Source: Paulinella micropora
Lineage: Eukaryota; Cercozoa; Imbricatea; Euglyphida
Assembly (NCBI GenBank): GCA_009731375.1
Contig: BJOX01000240.1
Coordinates: 274,122-319,277 of the forward strand
Reading direction: 5' to 3'
Length of the DNA stretch: 45,156 nt
Position numbers and translations under genes: made by a program
Notes under the pieces: generated by a model
What the model was told of the DNA's origin: nothing
Seen by the model: only the letters and a program-made list of their open reading frames with translations
The model's database searches: none
Part shown: positions 1-10,903 of the stretch, in pieces
Position numbering within the stretch: position 1 is the stretch's first letter
Layout of the letters: the number at the start of each line of letters is the position of its first letter

Positions 1-1
1 G

Positions 2-67
<66 letters not shown>

Positions 68-247
68 TTATACATAGATAGATAGACTCAGTAGAAGACT
101 TGGAGGTAAGCCCACCACTCTCCCTAGATTGATGGATAGGTAGGTAGGTAGGTAGGTAGGTAGGTAGGGAGGTAAGTAGGTAGGTTGGTAAGTAGGTAGG
201 TAGGTAAGAAGGTAGGTAGGTAGATAGGTAGGTAGGTAGATAGATAA

Positions 248-295
<48 letters not shown>

Positions 296-466
296 ATAGT
301 AGATAGATAGATGGATAGACTCAGTATAAAGACTTGGAGGTAGGCCCACCACTCTCCCTAGATTGATGGATAGGTAGGTAGGTAGGTAGGTAGGTAGGTA
401 GGTAAGTAGGTAGGTAGGTAAGTAGGTAGGTAGGTAAGTAGGTAGGTAGGTAGGTAGATGAGATAT
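1..466. repeat. Compound GATA/GGTA microsatellite with a higher-order unit
   Basis: Runs of GATA and GGTA tetramers are interrupted twice by nearly the same 55-60 bp non-repetitive segment (about 86-148 and 318-376). Microsatellite plus island has therefore been duplicated as one unit of about 232 bp. On the minus strand the island reads GEWWAYLQ in both copies, and the differences inside that stretch are synonymous, so it may be an exon relic; this is weak evidence. Confidence 0.85.
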
Positions 467-628
467 CGACTAATGTCAGAAAAAAGGAGCTTCTGATTTC
501 GTCAACCAAGGAAGTCTGTAAAGTATTGACCCGATGCCCAGCTAAGCCGTGATGTTTGCACGGAAGGGACTGATACAGGCGATACCAAAGCTCCCTAGTA
601 CCAGGCGGGGCCAGGGCTCGTTCCATAA
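467..628. other. Non-repetitive island, function unknown
   Basis: About 160 bp of ordinary-composition sequence between a microsatellite and an assembly gap. Both strands have open stretches, and the minus strand has AG and GT dinucleotides that could bound exons of the lectin-like gene upstream. I could not align it to that gene's modules, so no exon is called. Confidence 0.3.
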
Positions 629-991
629 NNNNNNNNNNNNNNNNNNNNNNNNNNNNNNNNNNNNNNNNNNNNNNNNNNNNNNNNNNNNNNNNNNNNNNNN
701 NNNNNNNNNNNNNNNNNNNNNNNNNNNNNNNNNNNNNNNNNNNNNNNNNNNNNNNNNNNNNNNNNNNNNNNNNNNNNNNNNNNNNNNNNNNNNNNNNNNN
801 NNNNNNNNNNNNNNNNNNNNNNNNNNNNNNNNNNNNNNNNNNNNNNNNNNNNNNNNNNNNNNNNNNNNNNNNNNNNNNNNNNNNNNNNNNNNNNNNNNNN
901 NNNNNNNNNNNNNNNNNNNNNNNNNNNNNNNNNNNNNNNNNNNNNNNNNNNNNNNNNNNNNNNNNNNNNNNNNNNNNNNNNNNNNNNNNNN
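629..991. other. Assembly gap (N)
   Basis: 363 unknown bases, entering a GATA array on the right side. Confidence 0.99.
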
Positions 992-1134
<143 letters not shown>

Positions 1135-1231
1135 GAGATGTCGCAAAGGAATGTAGTCCTTGCAAAGGAACGCAGTTTCACATCAAACAATAATTTGTGT
1201 ACTGTGCATGTGTCCGGGATGGGAATCACAC

Positions 1232-1232
<1 letters not shown>
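1135..1232 (-). other. Exon-like island between GATA arrays
   Basis: A 98 bp non-repetitive island. On the minus strand it is open and includes [20 protein letters not shown], which has protein-like composition. No AG acceptor lies immediately upstream, because the neighbouring sequence is GATA repeat. It could be a further exon of the lectin-like gene whose splice site was overwritten; I am not confident. Confidence 0.25.
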
Positions 1233-1278
<46 letters not shown>

Positions 1279-1349
1279 GGATAGATAGATAGATAGATGG
1301 GTAGATAGATAGGTAGATAGGTAGATAGGTAGGTAGGTAGGTAGGTAGG

Positions 1350-1404
<55 letters not shown>

Positions 1405-1405
1405 C

Positions 1406-1436
<31 letters not shown>

Positions 1437-1482
1437 CTAGATAGATAACTAGATAGATAGATGGATAGATGGATAGATAGAC
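1233..1482. repeat. (GATA)n/(GGTA)n microsatellite
   Basis: GATA tetramers with interspersed GGTA, GCTA and GGAT variants. Confidence 0.95.
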
Positions 1483-1504
1483 ATATCCATACATATGTAT
1501 GTAC

Positions 1505-1564
1505 CCCTGTCACGGCGTGGTCCATTGTAAATCTACAGGTCACTTCGTGAGCAGCGACCTATGC

Positions 1565-1600
<36 letters not shown>

Positions 1601-2057
1601 TTATTTATTTATATATATACATATATACATATATATATATACACGCTTATGAATAGTATGTAAATGTGTGCGTATGTGCATATGTATATGGCATATGTAT
1701 ATATTTCTGTATCTGTAGCATTTTGCAGCGTCAGGCGGCGTTGGTGAGGCGGGACCTAGCAGGAGCAAGCAGATGCACATAGCTAGCTAGCATGAGCAAG
1801 CAGATGCACATAGCTAGCTAGCATGAGCAAGCAGATGCACATAGATAGCTAGCATGAGCAAGCAGATGCACATAGCTAGCTAGCATGAGCAAGCAGATGC
1901 ACATAGATAGCTAGCATGAGCAAGCAGATGCACATAGCTAGCTAGCATGAGCAAGCAGATGCACATAGATAGCTAGCATGAGCAAGCAGATGCACATAGC
2001 TAGCTAGAGCTCTAATCGCTCTGGTCTGCCTCACAACACCCCTTCCACAATGTGGCG

Positions 2058-2099
<42 letters not shown>

Positions 2100-2551
2100 C
2101 TCTCTCTCTCTCATCTCTCTCTATCTTTCTATCTTTCTCTCTATCTATCATTTTAGTGCGTACATCCACACAAAAATACACATGCAAACATACATGCAAG
2201 CATACATACTTATATATAGGACGAGCAAGATGTGTATGGAGATGTATATGAATGTAGCCGCTGTGAATCTGAAGATAAGCTCCACCTGCAATCAGCAAGA
2301 TGTACTTCTACTGTGTATGTGTACATGCACATGCACAGTGTGTATGCATGTGTAGATGTACTATGTGTATGAACACCTGGTCGGTGACGAGGAAAAACCC
2401 GTAGCGGTGTCCGGCCCACACTGTCTCCGCGGCAGTGTTAGCGACGTCCGCTAGACACGATAGATATGGATAGATGGATGGATGGATAGATAGATAGATG
2501 GATAGATGGATGGATGGACGGATAGATAGATAGATAGATAGATAGATAGAC

Positions 2552-2601
<50 letters not shown>

Positions 2602-2963
2602 CTAGGTATGTACCGTGCAAGTTGGCAGTGGAGGGGCAGAGCATATTAAAGGCGTCGGCTGTGAAGTCAGGACTGAACCACGCCTCAGGCGGGCCCCCCG
2701 CCAACGTCGCCGAGCCATAGCCCTAGCCCGCCATGCAGATATGTATGTATGTATGTATGTGTGTATGTATGTATGTATGTATGTATGTATGTATGTATGC
2801 ATGTATGTATGTATGTATGTATGTATGCTATGCGCAGGGATACACAAATATACATATTTTCTTTTTTTTTTCGCACGTTGGCGAAGTTCTGACTAGACGT
2901 GCTGCCAAGGTATATATATATATATAGAAATATATATATATATTATATATATATATATATAGC

Positions 2964-3013
<50 letters not shown>

Positions 3014-3421
3014 AGAGAGCAACCTGCACGTGCACCAAGTCTGATTTCACGTGTTGCCAAGGCGAGCTGGGTGTATCGCTGCTGCAGGATAAGATCAAAC
3101 CACCACCTACCAGCAGCAGAAAGGCAATAGTGAGGCAGCGAACAGGGCAAAAAGGCAATAGTGAGGCAAGACAAAAAGGCAATATTGAGGCAGCGAAGAC
3201 GACAAAAAGGCAATAGTGAGGCAGCGAACAGGAAAAAAAAAAAAGTTTGGCAGCGAACCCCGGAGAATGCGAGAGAAAGAGAGAAGATATGAGAGGAAGG
3301 GATATATATATATATGGAGAGAGAGAGAGAGAGAGAGAGGGAGGGAGGGAGAGAGAGAGAAGACTTGTGCAGGAAGGGGCGTCCGAGTCGCGCGCATTGT
3401 AACCTACATACACATACATGA

Positions 3422-3452
<31 letters not shown>

Positions 3453-3938
3453 TGTATGTATGTATGTTTGTATCTATGTATCTATGTATGTGTGTATGTA
3501 TGTATGTATGTATATGTAGGCTAGAACGCGTGCGAGATACATACACACACACACACATACATATCTACCTTGTATGGCGAGCTTGGCCCCCGCCACCGGC
3601 GCGAAGGACACCTGTTTCAAAATAGTAGGTAGGATGGTATATAGATAGGTAGATAGGTAGGTTTGGTCGAGAGATCCAAATAGGTAGGTAGGTAGGTAGG
3701 TAGGTAGGTAAACCGATTGGTCAACCTGTTTGACTGTGGTCCAATCGCTCAAGTCGCCCACCACACACGTGGGTAGGTAGATAGATAGATAGGTGGATAG
3801 GTAGATAGATAGATAGATAACTAGGTTGGTAGGTAGGTAAATGGATTGAGGAATGCACCTGTTTGATTGTGGTGAAATCGGTCAGGTCGCCCACTGCACG
3901 CTGCAGCAATGACTCGCCGTTGTACCACACCTACCAGC

Positions 3939-4017
<79 letters not shown>

Positions 4018-4238
4018 CAGAAATCGCTCTTGTGGCGCACTCCAAGCTGCAGTGAGGACTGCTTACTGGCCCTTGTGCCACCACACCTACCAGCCAACAA
4101 GCAAGAAAGCTGGTCTGTCTGTCTCTGTCTCTCTGTCTCTCTCTCTTCTCCTCTTCCTCCTTCTCCCCCCCCCCCCTCTCTCTCTCTCCTCGCACCTGTT
4201 GCACCTCGCTGTCCACAGTAAACAGACACGTCACTGTT

Positions 4239-4294
<56 letters not shown>

Positions 4295-4395
4295 TCGCAC
4301 ACCTGCTGCACCTCGCTGTCCACCGTGAAGAGACACTTCACTGTTTCGCCGACGCCCACACGCAGCCCACACAGGAACACAAGACACCACATCAC
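1505..4395 (-). CDS. Multi-exon gene for tandem galactose-binding-like (lectin-type) modules, partial
   Basis: Nine minus-strand exons are bounded by AG and GT: 4395-4303, 3930-3859, 3611-3569, 3403-3365, 3106-3024, 2722-2614, 2450-2377, 2285-2210 and 1558-1505. Phases agree across the first seven (0,0,1,1,0,1,0). The spliced reading gives one beta-sandwich module with landmarks in order: [81 protein letters not shown]. From memory this follows the pattern of extracellular galactose-binding-like modules (FTxDNxxxxYVNG, dW, lAIkgxN, G-GLLAS, W-C, aspdFDdsxW, IW, YFRF). Exon 1505-1558 ([13 protein letters not shown]) restarts the pattern, so modules are tandem. Exon 1 begins [11 protein letters not shown], possibly the end of a signal peptide. 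The donor of 2285-2210 is uncertain, and its phase does not match 1558-1505, so an exon is missing between them. The 3' end is not found. A carbohydrate-binding role is inferred, not shown. Confidence 0.7.
1563..1720. repeat. (TA)n-rich low-complexity tract
   Basis: Alternating TA with TTTA, TACATA and GTAT interruptions; lies in an inferred intron of the minus-strand lectin-like gene. Confidence 0.85.
1762..2008. repeat. 31-bp minisatellite, eight units, alternating A/B variants
   Basis: The unit (start CATGAGCAAGCAGATGCACA) repeats exactly every 31 bp; starts at 1791, 1822 and 1853 were measured. It ends either TAGCTAGCTAG (A) or TAGATAGCTAG (B), in the order A A B A B A B A. Most of the array therefore repeats as a 62-bp AB dimer. 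GCTAGC palindromes occur in every unit. It lies in an intron of the lectin-like gene. Confidence 0.92.
2060..2150. repeat. (CT)n/(CTAT)n microsatellite
   Basis: CT dinucleotides grading into CTAT and CTTT variants. Confidence 0.9.
2460..2605. repeat. (GATA)n/(GATG)n microsatellite
   Basis: GATA with GGATG blocks; fills the intron between minus-strand exons 2722-2614 and 2450-2377. Confidence 0.92.
2737..2832. repeat. (GTAT)n microsatellite
   Basis: Nearly pure GTAT between minus-strand exon 2722-2614 and the exon relic at 2872-2910. Confidence 0.92.
2872..2910 (-). pseudogene. Relic copy of the end of the WQHVKSD exon
   Basis: Minus-strand sequence resembles the 3' end of exon 3106-3024: both start CTTGGCA(A/G)CACGT and run about 38 bp with several substitutions. 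This copy has a TAG where the exon reads lysine after WQHV. I read it as a partial exon duplicate that decayed beside a TA array. Confidence 0.5.
2905..3015. repeat. (TA)n then (GA)n microsatellites
   Basis: About 50 bp of TA alternation followed by about 55 bp of GA; intron sequence next to the donor of exon 3106-3024. Confidence 0.92.
3118..3250. repeat. About 30-bp minisatellite, four to five units
   Basis: Units built on AAAAAGGCAATAGTGAGGCA recur at roughly 3120, 3150, 3172 and 3203 with small indels. The last unit fades into poly-A. It lies in the intron between minus-strand exons 3403-3365 and 3106-3024. Confidence 0.8.
3300..3361. repeat. (TA)n and (GA)n microsatellite
   Basis: Short TA then GA/GGGA repeats flanking exon 3403-3365. 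Confidence 0.85.
3423..3520. repeat. (GTAT)n microsatellite
   Basis: GTAT tetramers with a few GTTT and CTAT variants, in an intron of the lectin-like gene. Confidence 0.92.
3626..3715. repeat. (GGTA)n microsatellite
   Basis: GGTA and GATA tetramers interrupted by a short unique piece (3662-3678). Confidence 0.85.
3726..3764 (-). pseudogene. Diverged partial copy of the [11 protein letters not shown] exon
   Basis: Minus-strand reading [12 protein letters not shown] matches [12 protein letters not shown] of exon 3930-3859 codon by codon. It ends with the same CAG followed by GT (donor GTTGAC). Differences are synonymous (Leu) or conservative (T/S, F/W, I/V). The first half of the exon and its acceptor are missing, replaced by GATA/GGTA repeat. 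It may be a relic or, with a distant acceptor, an alternative exon. Confidence 0.55.
3770..3840. repeat. (GATA)n/(GGTA)n microsatellite
   Basis: Tetramer repeat that replaces the upstream half of the duplicated exon at 3726-3764. Confidence 0.85.
3941..4018. repeat. (GATA)n microsatellite
   Basis: Nearly pure GATA between exon 3930-3859 and its second copy at 4021-4086. Confidence 0.95.
4021..4086 (-). pseudogene. Diverged full-length copy of the VWYNGE exon with an in-frame stop
   Basis: It has the same acceptor context as exon 3930-3859 (CTGGTAG then GTGTGGT). The reading begins VWWHKGQ and then meets TAA. Downstream similarity continues (CTGCAGC, GAGTGCGCC, GCGATTTC) with small indels. 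A possible early donor GTAAGC follows at 4066. I read it as a tandem exon duplicate that has lost its frame. Confidence 0.5.
4196..4242 (-). CDS. Second copy of the [15 protein letters not shown] exon
   Basis: 47 nt, minus strand, AG before and GT after (donor GTGCGA). It encodes [15 protein letters not shown], against [15 protein letters not shown] in exon 4395-4303. Of five nucleotide differences over the shared 47 nt, four are synonymous and one changes Lys to Thr. The 5' half present in exon 4395-4303 is replaced by a GA/CT array. This pattern suggests that both copies were kept as protein-coding sequence, perhaps as alternative exons or as parts of separate modules. Confidence 0.55.
4243..4295. 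repeat. (CT)n microsatellite
   Basis: Pure CT between the two copies of the FTVDSEVQQ exon; supplies the pyrimidine tract read as GA on the minus strand. Confidence 0.93.
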
Positions 4396-4399
4396 CTAA

Positions 4400-5330
<931 letters not shown>

Positions 5331-5466
5331 GAAGCACTGTGGTCCACATTATCAATGGACATTCAGAAGGTAGCTAAGCAAGAACAAAGATGGATGGTGC
5401 AAAAAACTCCGGTAACCCCACCTTTTGCCGCCCAAACTTTGGTAAATTTTTAGCGGGATTTCACGG

Positions 5467-5600
5467 TTCCGGCTCCGGTAAAGTTCGATATGGCTGAAAA
5501 ATATTACTCAAAAATAGGGAAGAAAAGAGAACAAACAACTACTGAACTAGATGAATTATAATGAAGTAGAACAGACTAAATAAACTACAAAAGGAAAATC
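5467..5600 (+). repeat. Direct repeat, copy 1
   Basis: Starts TTCCGGCTCCGGTAAAGTTC and ends ACTACAAAAGGAAAATC. It aligns over its length with 6008-6164, with a few substitutions and indels. The copies are about 540 bp apart in the same orientation. No terminal TG/CA pair or flanking target-site duplication was seen, so an LTR identity is not supported. Confidence 0.75.
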
Positions 5601-6007
5601 CTAAAGGGTCGGGTGGGAGGGAAACGAAAACAGAAAGCTAGCTTCCCCAAGGAAGAGTCAAAATTGACTCGGACCCTAAAGACTAGAAAGCTTAAGATGC
5701 AAGTGCCTTGTGAGCTCTATAGCTAGGAGAAGCAGGAAAAACAAAAGATAAGAAAAGGAGAAAGAAGTACATAACGAGGCAAGTGCCTTGTGATCTCTTG
5801 GAGAAGCAGGAAATCAGCTACTCAAAGTCAAGAAACGATCAATCTCTACGAAAATATAGAACCTCAATCGTGTCCTTGAAGCTGTCCTGCTAGTCCTGAC
5901 ATAGGCTAAATGCCTCAACTTAAAAGATATGGAAGAAATGTTATGAATGTCACTTAATTATGTCTTTTTGCTCGCAGAAAGGAAGAGCTGATAATTAGCA
6001 CACTCCC

Positions 6008-6164
6008 TTCCGGCTCCGGTAAAGTTCGGTATGTATATGGCTGAAAAATATTACTCAAAAATATTTAATACACCAGAGGGAACTTTACGGAAAAGAAAGA
6101 GAACAAACAACTAGATAGATCATAATGAAGTAGAACAAACTAAATAAACTACAAAAGGAAAATC
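6008..6164 (+). repeat. Direct repeat, copy 2
   Basis: Second copy of 5467-5600. It carries about 20 extra bases after CTCAAAAATA (including TTTAATACACCAGAGGG) and a few point changes. Confidence 0.75.
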
Positions 6165-6519
6165 TAATTGCAAACCCGACCTTACTAAGGTCGCTTACTA
6201 TGAAGCGTAGTTATGAGTGGAACGAAACATGTACAAACTAGACGCTCATGACGCTAAAGAGTCTAGAAATGTTAGGTCGAGTGACTCTGGCTAAAGCAAG
6301 CACAAGATGTGGGGAGCCATTAGCACCTAGCAGCGCCTTGTAACTTTGTAAGTAAGTGAACGTAGTCTTAAGGTCCTATGACGTAGGCGATGCATGATCT
6401 CTAGAAAATGCTCCCGCCTCAGGGAAGCAAGGGCAGCACCACTATGACCGACACCGCCTCGCCGCGCGACAGCGCTGCGAGGTGTTGTCGGCAGCGCAGC
6501 GCGGTGTTCGCGTTGTATC

Positions 6520-6520
<1 letters not shown>

Positions 6521-6587
<67 letters not shown>

Positions 6588-6600
6588 TCCNNNNNNNNNN
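6521..6600. repeat. Poly-C run ending at a 10-N gap
   Basis: 66 consecutive C, then GTCC, then ten N. Similar poly-C tracts near short gaps occur at 16.2, 32.4 and 44.9 kb. They may be sequencing or assembly artefacts rather than biology. Confidence 0.85.
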
Positions 6601-7345
6601 CTCCACTGCTTCAGGTACACATGCCCTGAATGCTGCGGGCTAAACACCTCTCTAACTACATCTATTCAACACTGACCTCGGCTCTGCCGCACCCGAAATC
6701 TTTGTGATTTTATGACTCTTGAATCTATAAGAGAATAACGTACCGGTATTAATATTACTAAACTAGTAATTCTACTGTAGTAAGTACTTTCATTTCATAA
6801 CGAAAAACCAAAGCTAGTTCTGTTTTATATAAAAACTAAAAATATTATTAATTCGAACTAACTTGGAAGTTTTTGAATAGATGTCACAAAAGTCAGGCAT
6901 GGGTTTTATCAAAAACAGACAAAGATCGATGTCCTAGCTAACCTAACATACTCGATTCAGACAGGAGTTATTTTCAACGAGAAAAGGACTGAAGGAGAAG
7001 AGTTGAACGTCTTTATGAGATTAGAAGATTCTACTGCTTCTGCCGATGCCCATGATGTTCAAGCCGATGCCAATGCCAATGCCTACTCCTACGCCTGTCA
7101 TGATTGTCACCCCCCCTAACAAGCAAGATGCAGGTACTGCGTGAGTGAGTGAGTTGAGTGAGAGCTATCTTGATGCAATCACTGTTTTGATGTAAAACTT
7201 ACCACTCATAGAACTGAATGGGAAGCAGAAGAGATAAAATGGAAGAGGTATCAAAAGATCAATCTATTACCTCCTACTTACTTATTATCTATCTATAACC
7301 AAGATGCCTGTGACAGCTGACTGAACAGGATAGTGTTGATGTCTT
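6601..7345. other. AT-rich intergenic sequence with one weak open frame
   Basis: Mostly AT-rich sequence with stops. A plus-strand frame without an ATG at its start is open from about 6875 to 7119. It includes YSIQTGVIFNEKR and an acidic, Ala/Asp/Asn-rich tail, ending TAA. It matches nothing I know; it could be chance or a terminal exon. Confidence 0.3.
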
Positions 7346-7377
7346 AAAGAGTCGATGGCCAAGTTGTGATGAAGGAG

Positions 7378-7571
7378 TGATGAGTCGCGAACTTGCTAGG
7401 ACAATCAAGGCGCAGATGATTGCGGCAGGCGGGGAGAAGCAAAGCATAAAACATCAGTATCATCATCATCAGCAGCAGCAGCAGCATCATCAACAACAAC
7501 ATCAACAAGGACAAAAAGTACCTGCACATGCAGTAGTGATAGCTAGCAGGCCCATCGAAATCCTATTATAA
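7378..7571 (+). CDS. Possible terminal coding fragment with IKAQ motif and His/Gln run
   Basis: Open plus-strand frame from ATG at 7380 to a TAA at 7569. It begins SRELARTIKAQMIAAGGEKQ and continues with a His/Gln tract from CAT/CAG/CAA repeats. The first part matches EELAQKIKAQLMAAAAAKQ at the end of the decayed coding region at 39880-39953 and its mirror at 27850-27923. Related 3' coding sequence therefore occurs at two loci. Function is unknown, and the fragment may be a pseudogene. Confidence 0.35.
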
Positions 7572-7613
7572 CAAGAAAAAATACATATCTAATTTGAAGG
7601 CACATTGAATGAT

Positions 7614-8535
7614 ATACATACATACATACATACATGCATACATACATACATACATACATACATAAATACATAAATACATACATACATACATACATACATA
7701 CATACATACCTACCTACACCTAGCTACCTACCTACCTACCTACCGACACCATACACACGCATGCATGTAAATACATACATACATACACACATACATACAT
7801 ACATACATACATACATACATAATACATAAATACATAAATACATACATACATACATATAGACATACATACATACATACATACACACATAACATACATACAT
7901 ACATACATATATACATACATATATACATACATACATATATACATACATACATACATACATACATAAAACGCCGTACATCGATGCATAAATACATACATAC
8001 ATAAATACATAGATGTACAGACACGTACATACGTACATACATACACGCATGCATGCATGCATGCATAAATACATAACATACATACATACATACATAATAC
8101 ATACACACACATACATACATACATACATACATACATACATACATACATACATACACACATACATACATGCATATATACATACATACATACATACACATAC
8201 ATACAAACATACATACATACTATATACATACATACATACATACATACATACATACAAAACACACAAACATACATACATATATATATATGTATATATATAT
8301 ATATACATACATACATACATACATACATACGTACATACATACATACATACGTACGTACGTACGTACGTACGTACATACATACATACATACATACATACAT
8401 ACATACATAACATACATAACATACATAATACATACATAATACATACATAATACATACATACACACATGCACAACAAACAGACAGACAGGTAGACAGACAG
8501 ATGTATGTATGCATGTATGTATGTTTGTATGTAAT
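7614..8535. repeat. (CATA)n microsatellite, about 0.9 kb
   Basis: CATA tetramers with CGTA, CATG, CACA and TATA interruptions, passing into GACA and GTAT at the right end. Open frames rich in MYVC or HTYI across it are translations of the array. Confidence 0.95.
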
Positions 8536-8597
8536 TTATGTATGTACATTCTTTGTGACCAGGGGTTGACTTTCTTGATTTGGCCGTAGACTTCCTA

Positions 8598-9335
<738 letters not shown>

Positions 9336-10047
9336 AGGTTGATTAGATGTGTTAGGAAGATTAGCTAGACCACATGAGTTTCTTTCTCCTCGGCCTCGGC
9401 TGCCGCCGCCGCCGCCGGAGTGCCCGGAAATGCCAGCTTCACCATTCTTCAGCTACACTCACTTCCTGTGCATGTGTTTGTATGTGGTGGTGGTGATTGG
9501 GGGTGGGGGTTGGGGGGTTGGGGGGGGTGGTTCAGCAGGCAAGGGACAGAGCCCATATCCATGCATGTATGTATGTGTATCCAACCCGGAGACAGTGCAC
9601 ACGATCACGATTGGTACATGTTGCATGGTGTTTCTTTATTCTTGTCGTCGTCCTTGGTTGTGGAGGCTAAGTGAAACTCGAAGGTAAATTAATAGAAGCT
9701 ACCAGATGATAGCTATGTCTAGCGAAACGATAAAAATAGTCAGAGTAGCAGCAAAAACAACAGCCGCACGAATGGACGATGTTTTGACTCAGATGTAAGA
9801 ACAGTTAGAGTGAGCTTCGTTTGTCTTAAGAAAAAAAAAAGAACCATGTTTGCGTGTGCGGGTGCGAAGTTTTATGCTTGGATCTTTATGCTTCATGTTT
9901 CAGGCATGCATGCATATGAACGTGTTTTTTTTTTTTTTTTTTTCATGGTTCGTTTGTTGCTTTTGTGGTTATTATTGTTGTTGTTATGATCACGATTCGT
10001 GTTTCTGTTCCTGTTGTCGCTGCCGAGGAGGAGGAGGAGGAGGAATA
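9336..10047. other. Mixed-composition island, no gene recognised; contains a G-rich tract
   Basis: GC-rich at 9385-9440 (CGG/GCC repeats), then a G-rich stretch at about 9485-9532 with several runs of four or more G (possible G-quadruplex). After that come ordinary sequence, a poly-T (9925-9943) and a GAG repeat before the TAA array. Short plus-strand frames include a hydrophobic CLYVVVVIGG stretch but no family I recognise. Confidence 0.45.
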
Positions 10048-10060
10048 ATAATACTAATAC

Positions 10061-10120
<60 letters not shown>
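10048..10120. repeat. (TAA)n microsatellite, 3'-tail side of SINE copy A
   Basis: TAA trimers abutting the tail end of the minus-strand SINE at 10121-10389. Confidence 0.95.
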
Positions 10121-10122
<2 letters not shown>

Positions 10123-10389
10123 GTGCTTCTCTGTCAATGGCTGATGCATTTCTGCACATGCGCCTCCATCGTCTCACCCGTGAGGGGAGTACGAAGAATT
10201 GACGATAAGCTCTAATGACACCCCCGCAAGGGCAGTTCCAACACTTCCAGACGGGCCGGTATGTTCAATGAAAATACTGGTCCAGACGGATCGGTATGTT
10301 CAATGAAAATACTGGTGGCACCGACGGGAATCGAACTGGCGACAGGGCCCAGATGGTAGAACTTGACCACTGGGCTATCACGGTGTCCA
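10121..10389 (-). mobile_element. tRNA-derived SINE, copy A (full length, with 35-bp internal duplication)
   Basis: Read on the minus strand, the element starts TGGACACCGTGATAGCCCAG and has a Pol III A box (TAGCCCAGTGG) and B box (GTTCGATTCC) about 31 nt apart. A non-tRNA body follows, ending TTGACAGAGAAGCACTA and then (TTA)n. A 35-bp segment (CCAGTATTTTCATTGAACAT onward) is present twice in tandem. TAA repeat lies on both sides. No protein is encoded; a LINE must supply mobilisation. Confidence 0.85.
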
Positions 10390-10390
10390 A

Positions 10391-10431
<41 letters not shown>

Positions 10432-10493
10432 TAATAGGCTTCCTAGACTATGGCCTCAGATCCAGATCCTGGACATGTGCCTCCATAATTATG

Positions 10494-10582
<89 letters not shown>
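10390..10582. repeat. (TAA)n arrays around a 55-bp unique island
   Basis: TAA trimers at about 10390-10433 and 10494-10582. The island between them (10436-10490) resembles neither SINE end apart from a GTGCCTCCAT phrase close to the element's GCGCCTCCAT. Confidence 0.9.
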
Positions 10583-10583
<1 letters not shown>

Positions 10584-10616
10584 GTGCTTCTCTGTCAATG
10601 GCTGATGCATTTCTGC
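10583..10616 (-). mobile_element. SINE copy B, tail fragment cut by a gap
   Basis: 34 bp identical to the tail of copy A before the sequence runs into N at 10617. Confidence 0.75.
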
Positions 10617-10898
10617 NNNNNNNNNNNNNNNNNNNNNNNNNNNNNNNNNNNNNNNNNNNNNNNNNNNNNNNNNNNNNNNNNNNNNNNNNNNNNNNNNNNN
10701 NNNNNNNNNNNNNNNNNNNNNNNNNNNNNNNNNNNNNNNNNNNNNNNNNNNNNNNNNNNNNNNNNNNNNNNNNNNNNNNNNNNNNNNNNNNNNNNNNNNN
10801 NNNNNNNNNNNNNNNNNNNNNNNNNNNNNNNNNNNNNNNNNNNNNNNNNNNNNNNNNNNNNNNNNNNNNNNNNNNNNNNNNNNNNNNNNNNNNNNNNN
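10617..10898. other. Assembly gap (N)
   Basis: 282 unknown bases; the length would fit the rest of SINE copy B plus TAA repeat. Confidence 0.99.
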
Positions 10899-10903
10899 AT
10901 AAT

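Larger units (their letters stand above)
5331..6400. other. Low-repeat intergenic segment, no gene recognised
   Basis: About 1 kb of AT-rich, mostly unique sequence with frequent stops in all frames. Its only clear structure is a pair of direct repeats listed separately, plus a shorter repeated phrase (AAGTGCCTTGTGA followed by GGAGAAGCAGGAAA) near 5700 and 5780. Confidence 0.6.

Noticed and set aside
1762-2008. CRISPR-like appearance of the 31-bp units
   Set aside because: Units are directly contiguous with no unique spacers, and the host is eukaryotic.
5467-6164. LTR pair of a small retrotransposon
   Set aside because: No TG...CA ends, primer-binding site, polypurine tract or coding sequence between the copies.
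7732-8514. Frames rich in MYVCMYVC or HTYIHTYI
   Set aside because: Artefacts of CATA tetramer repeats, open in several frames at once.
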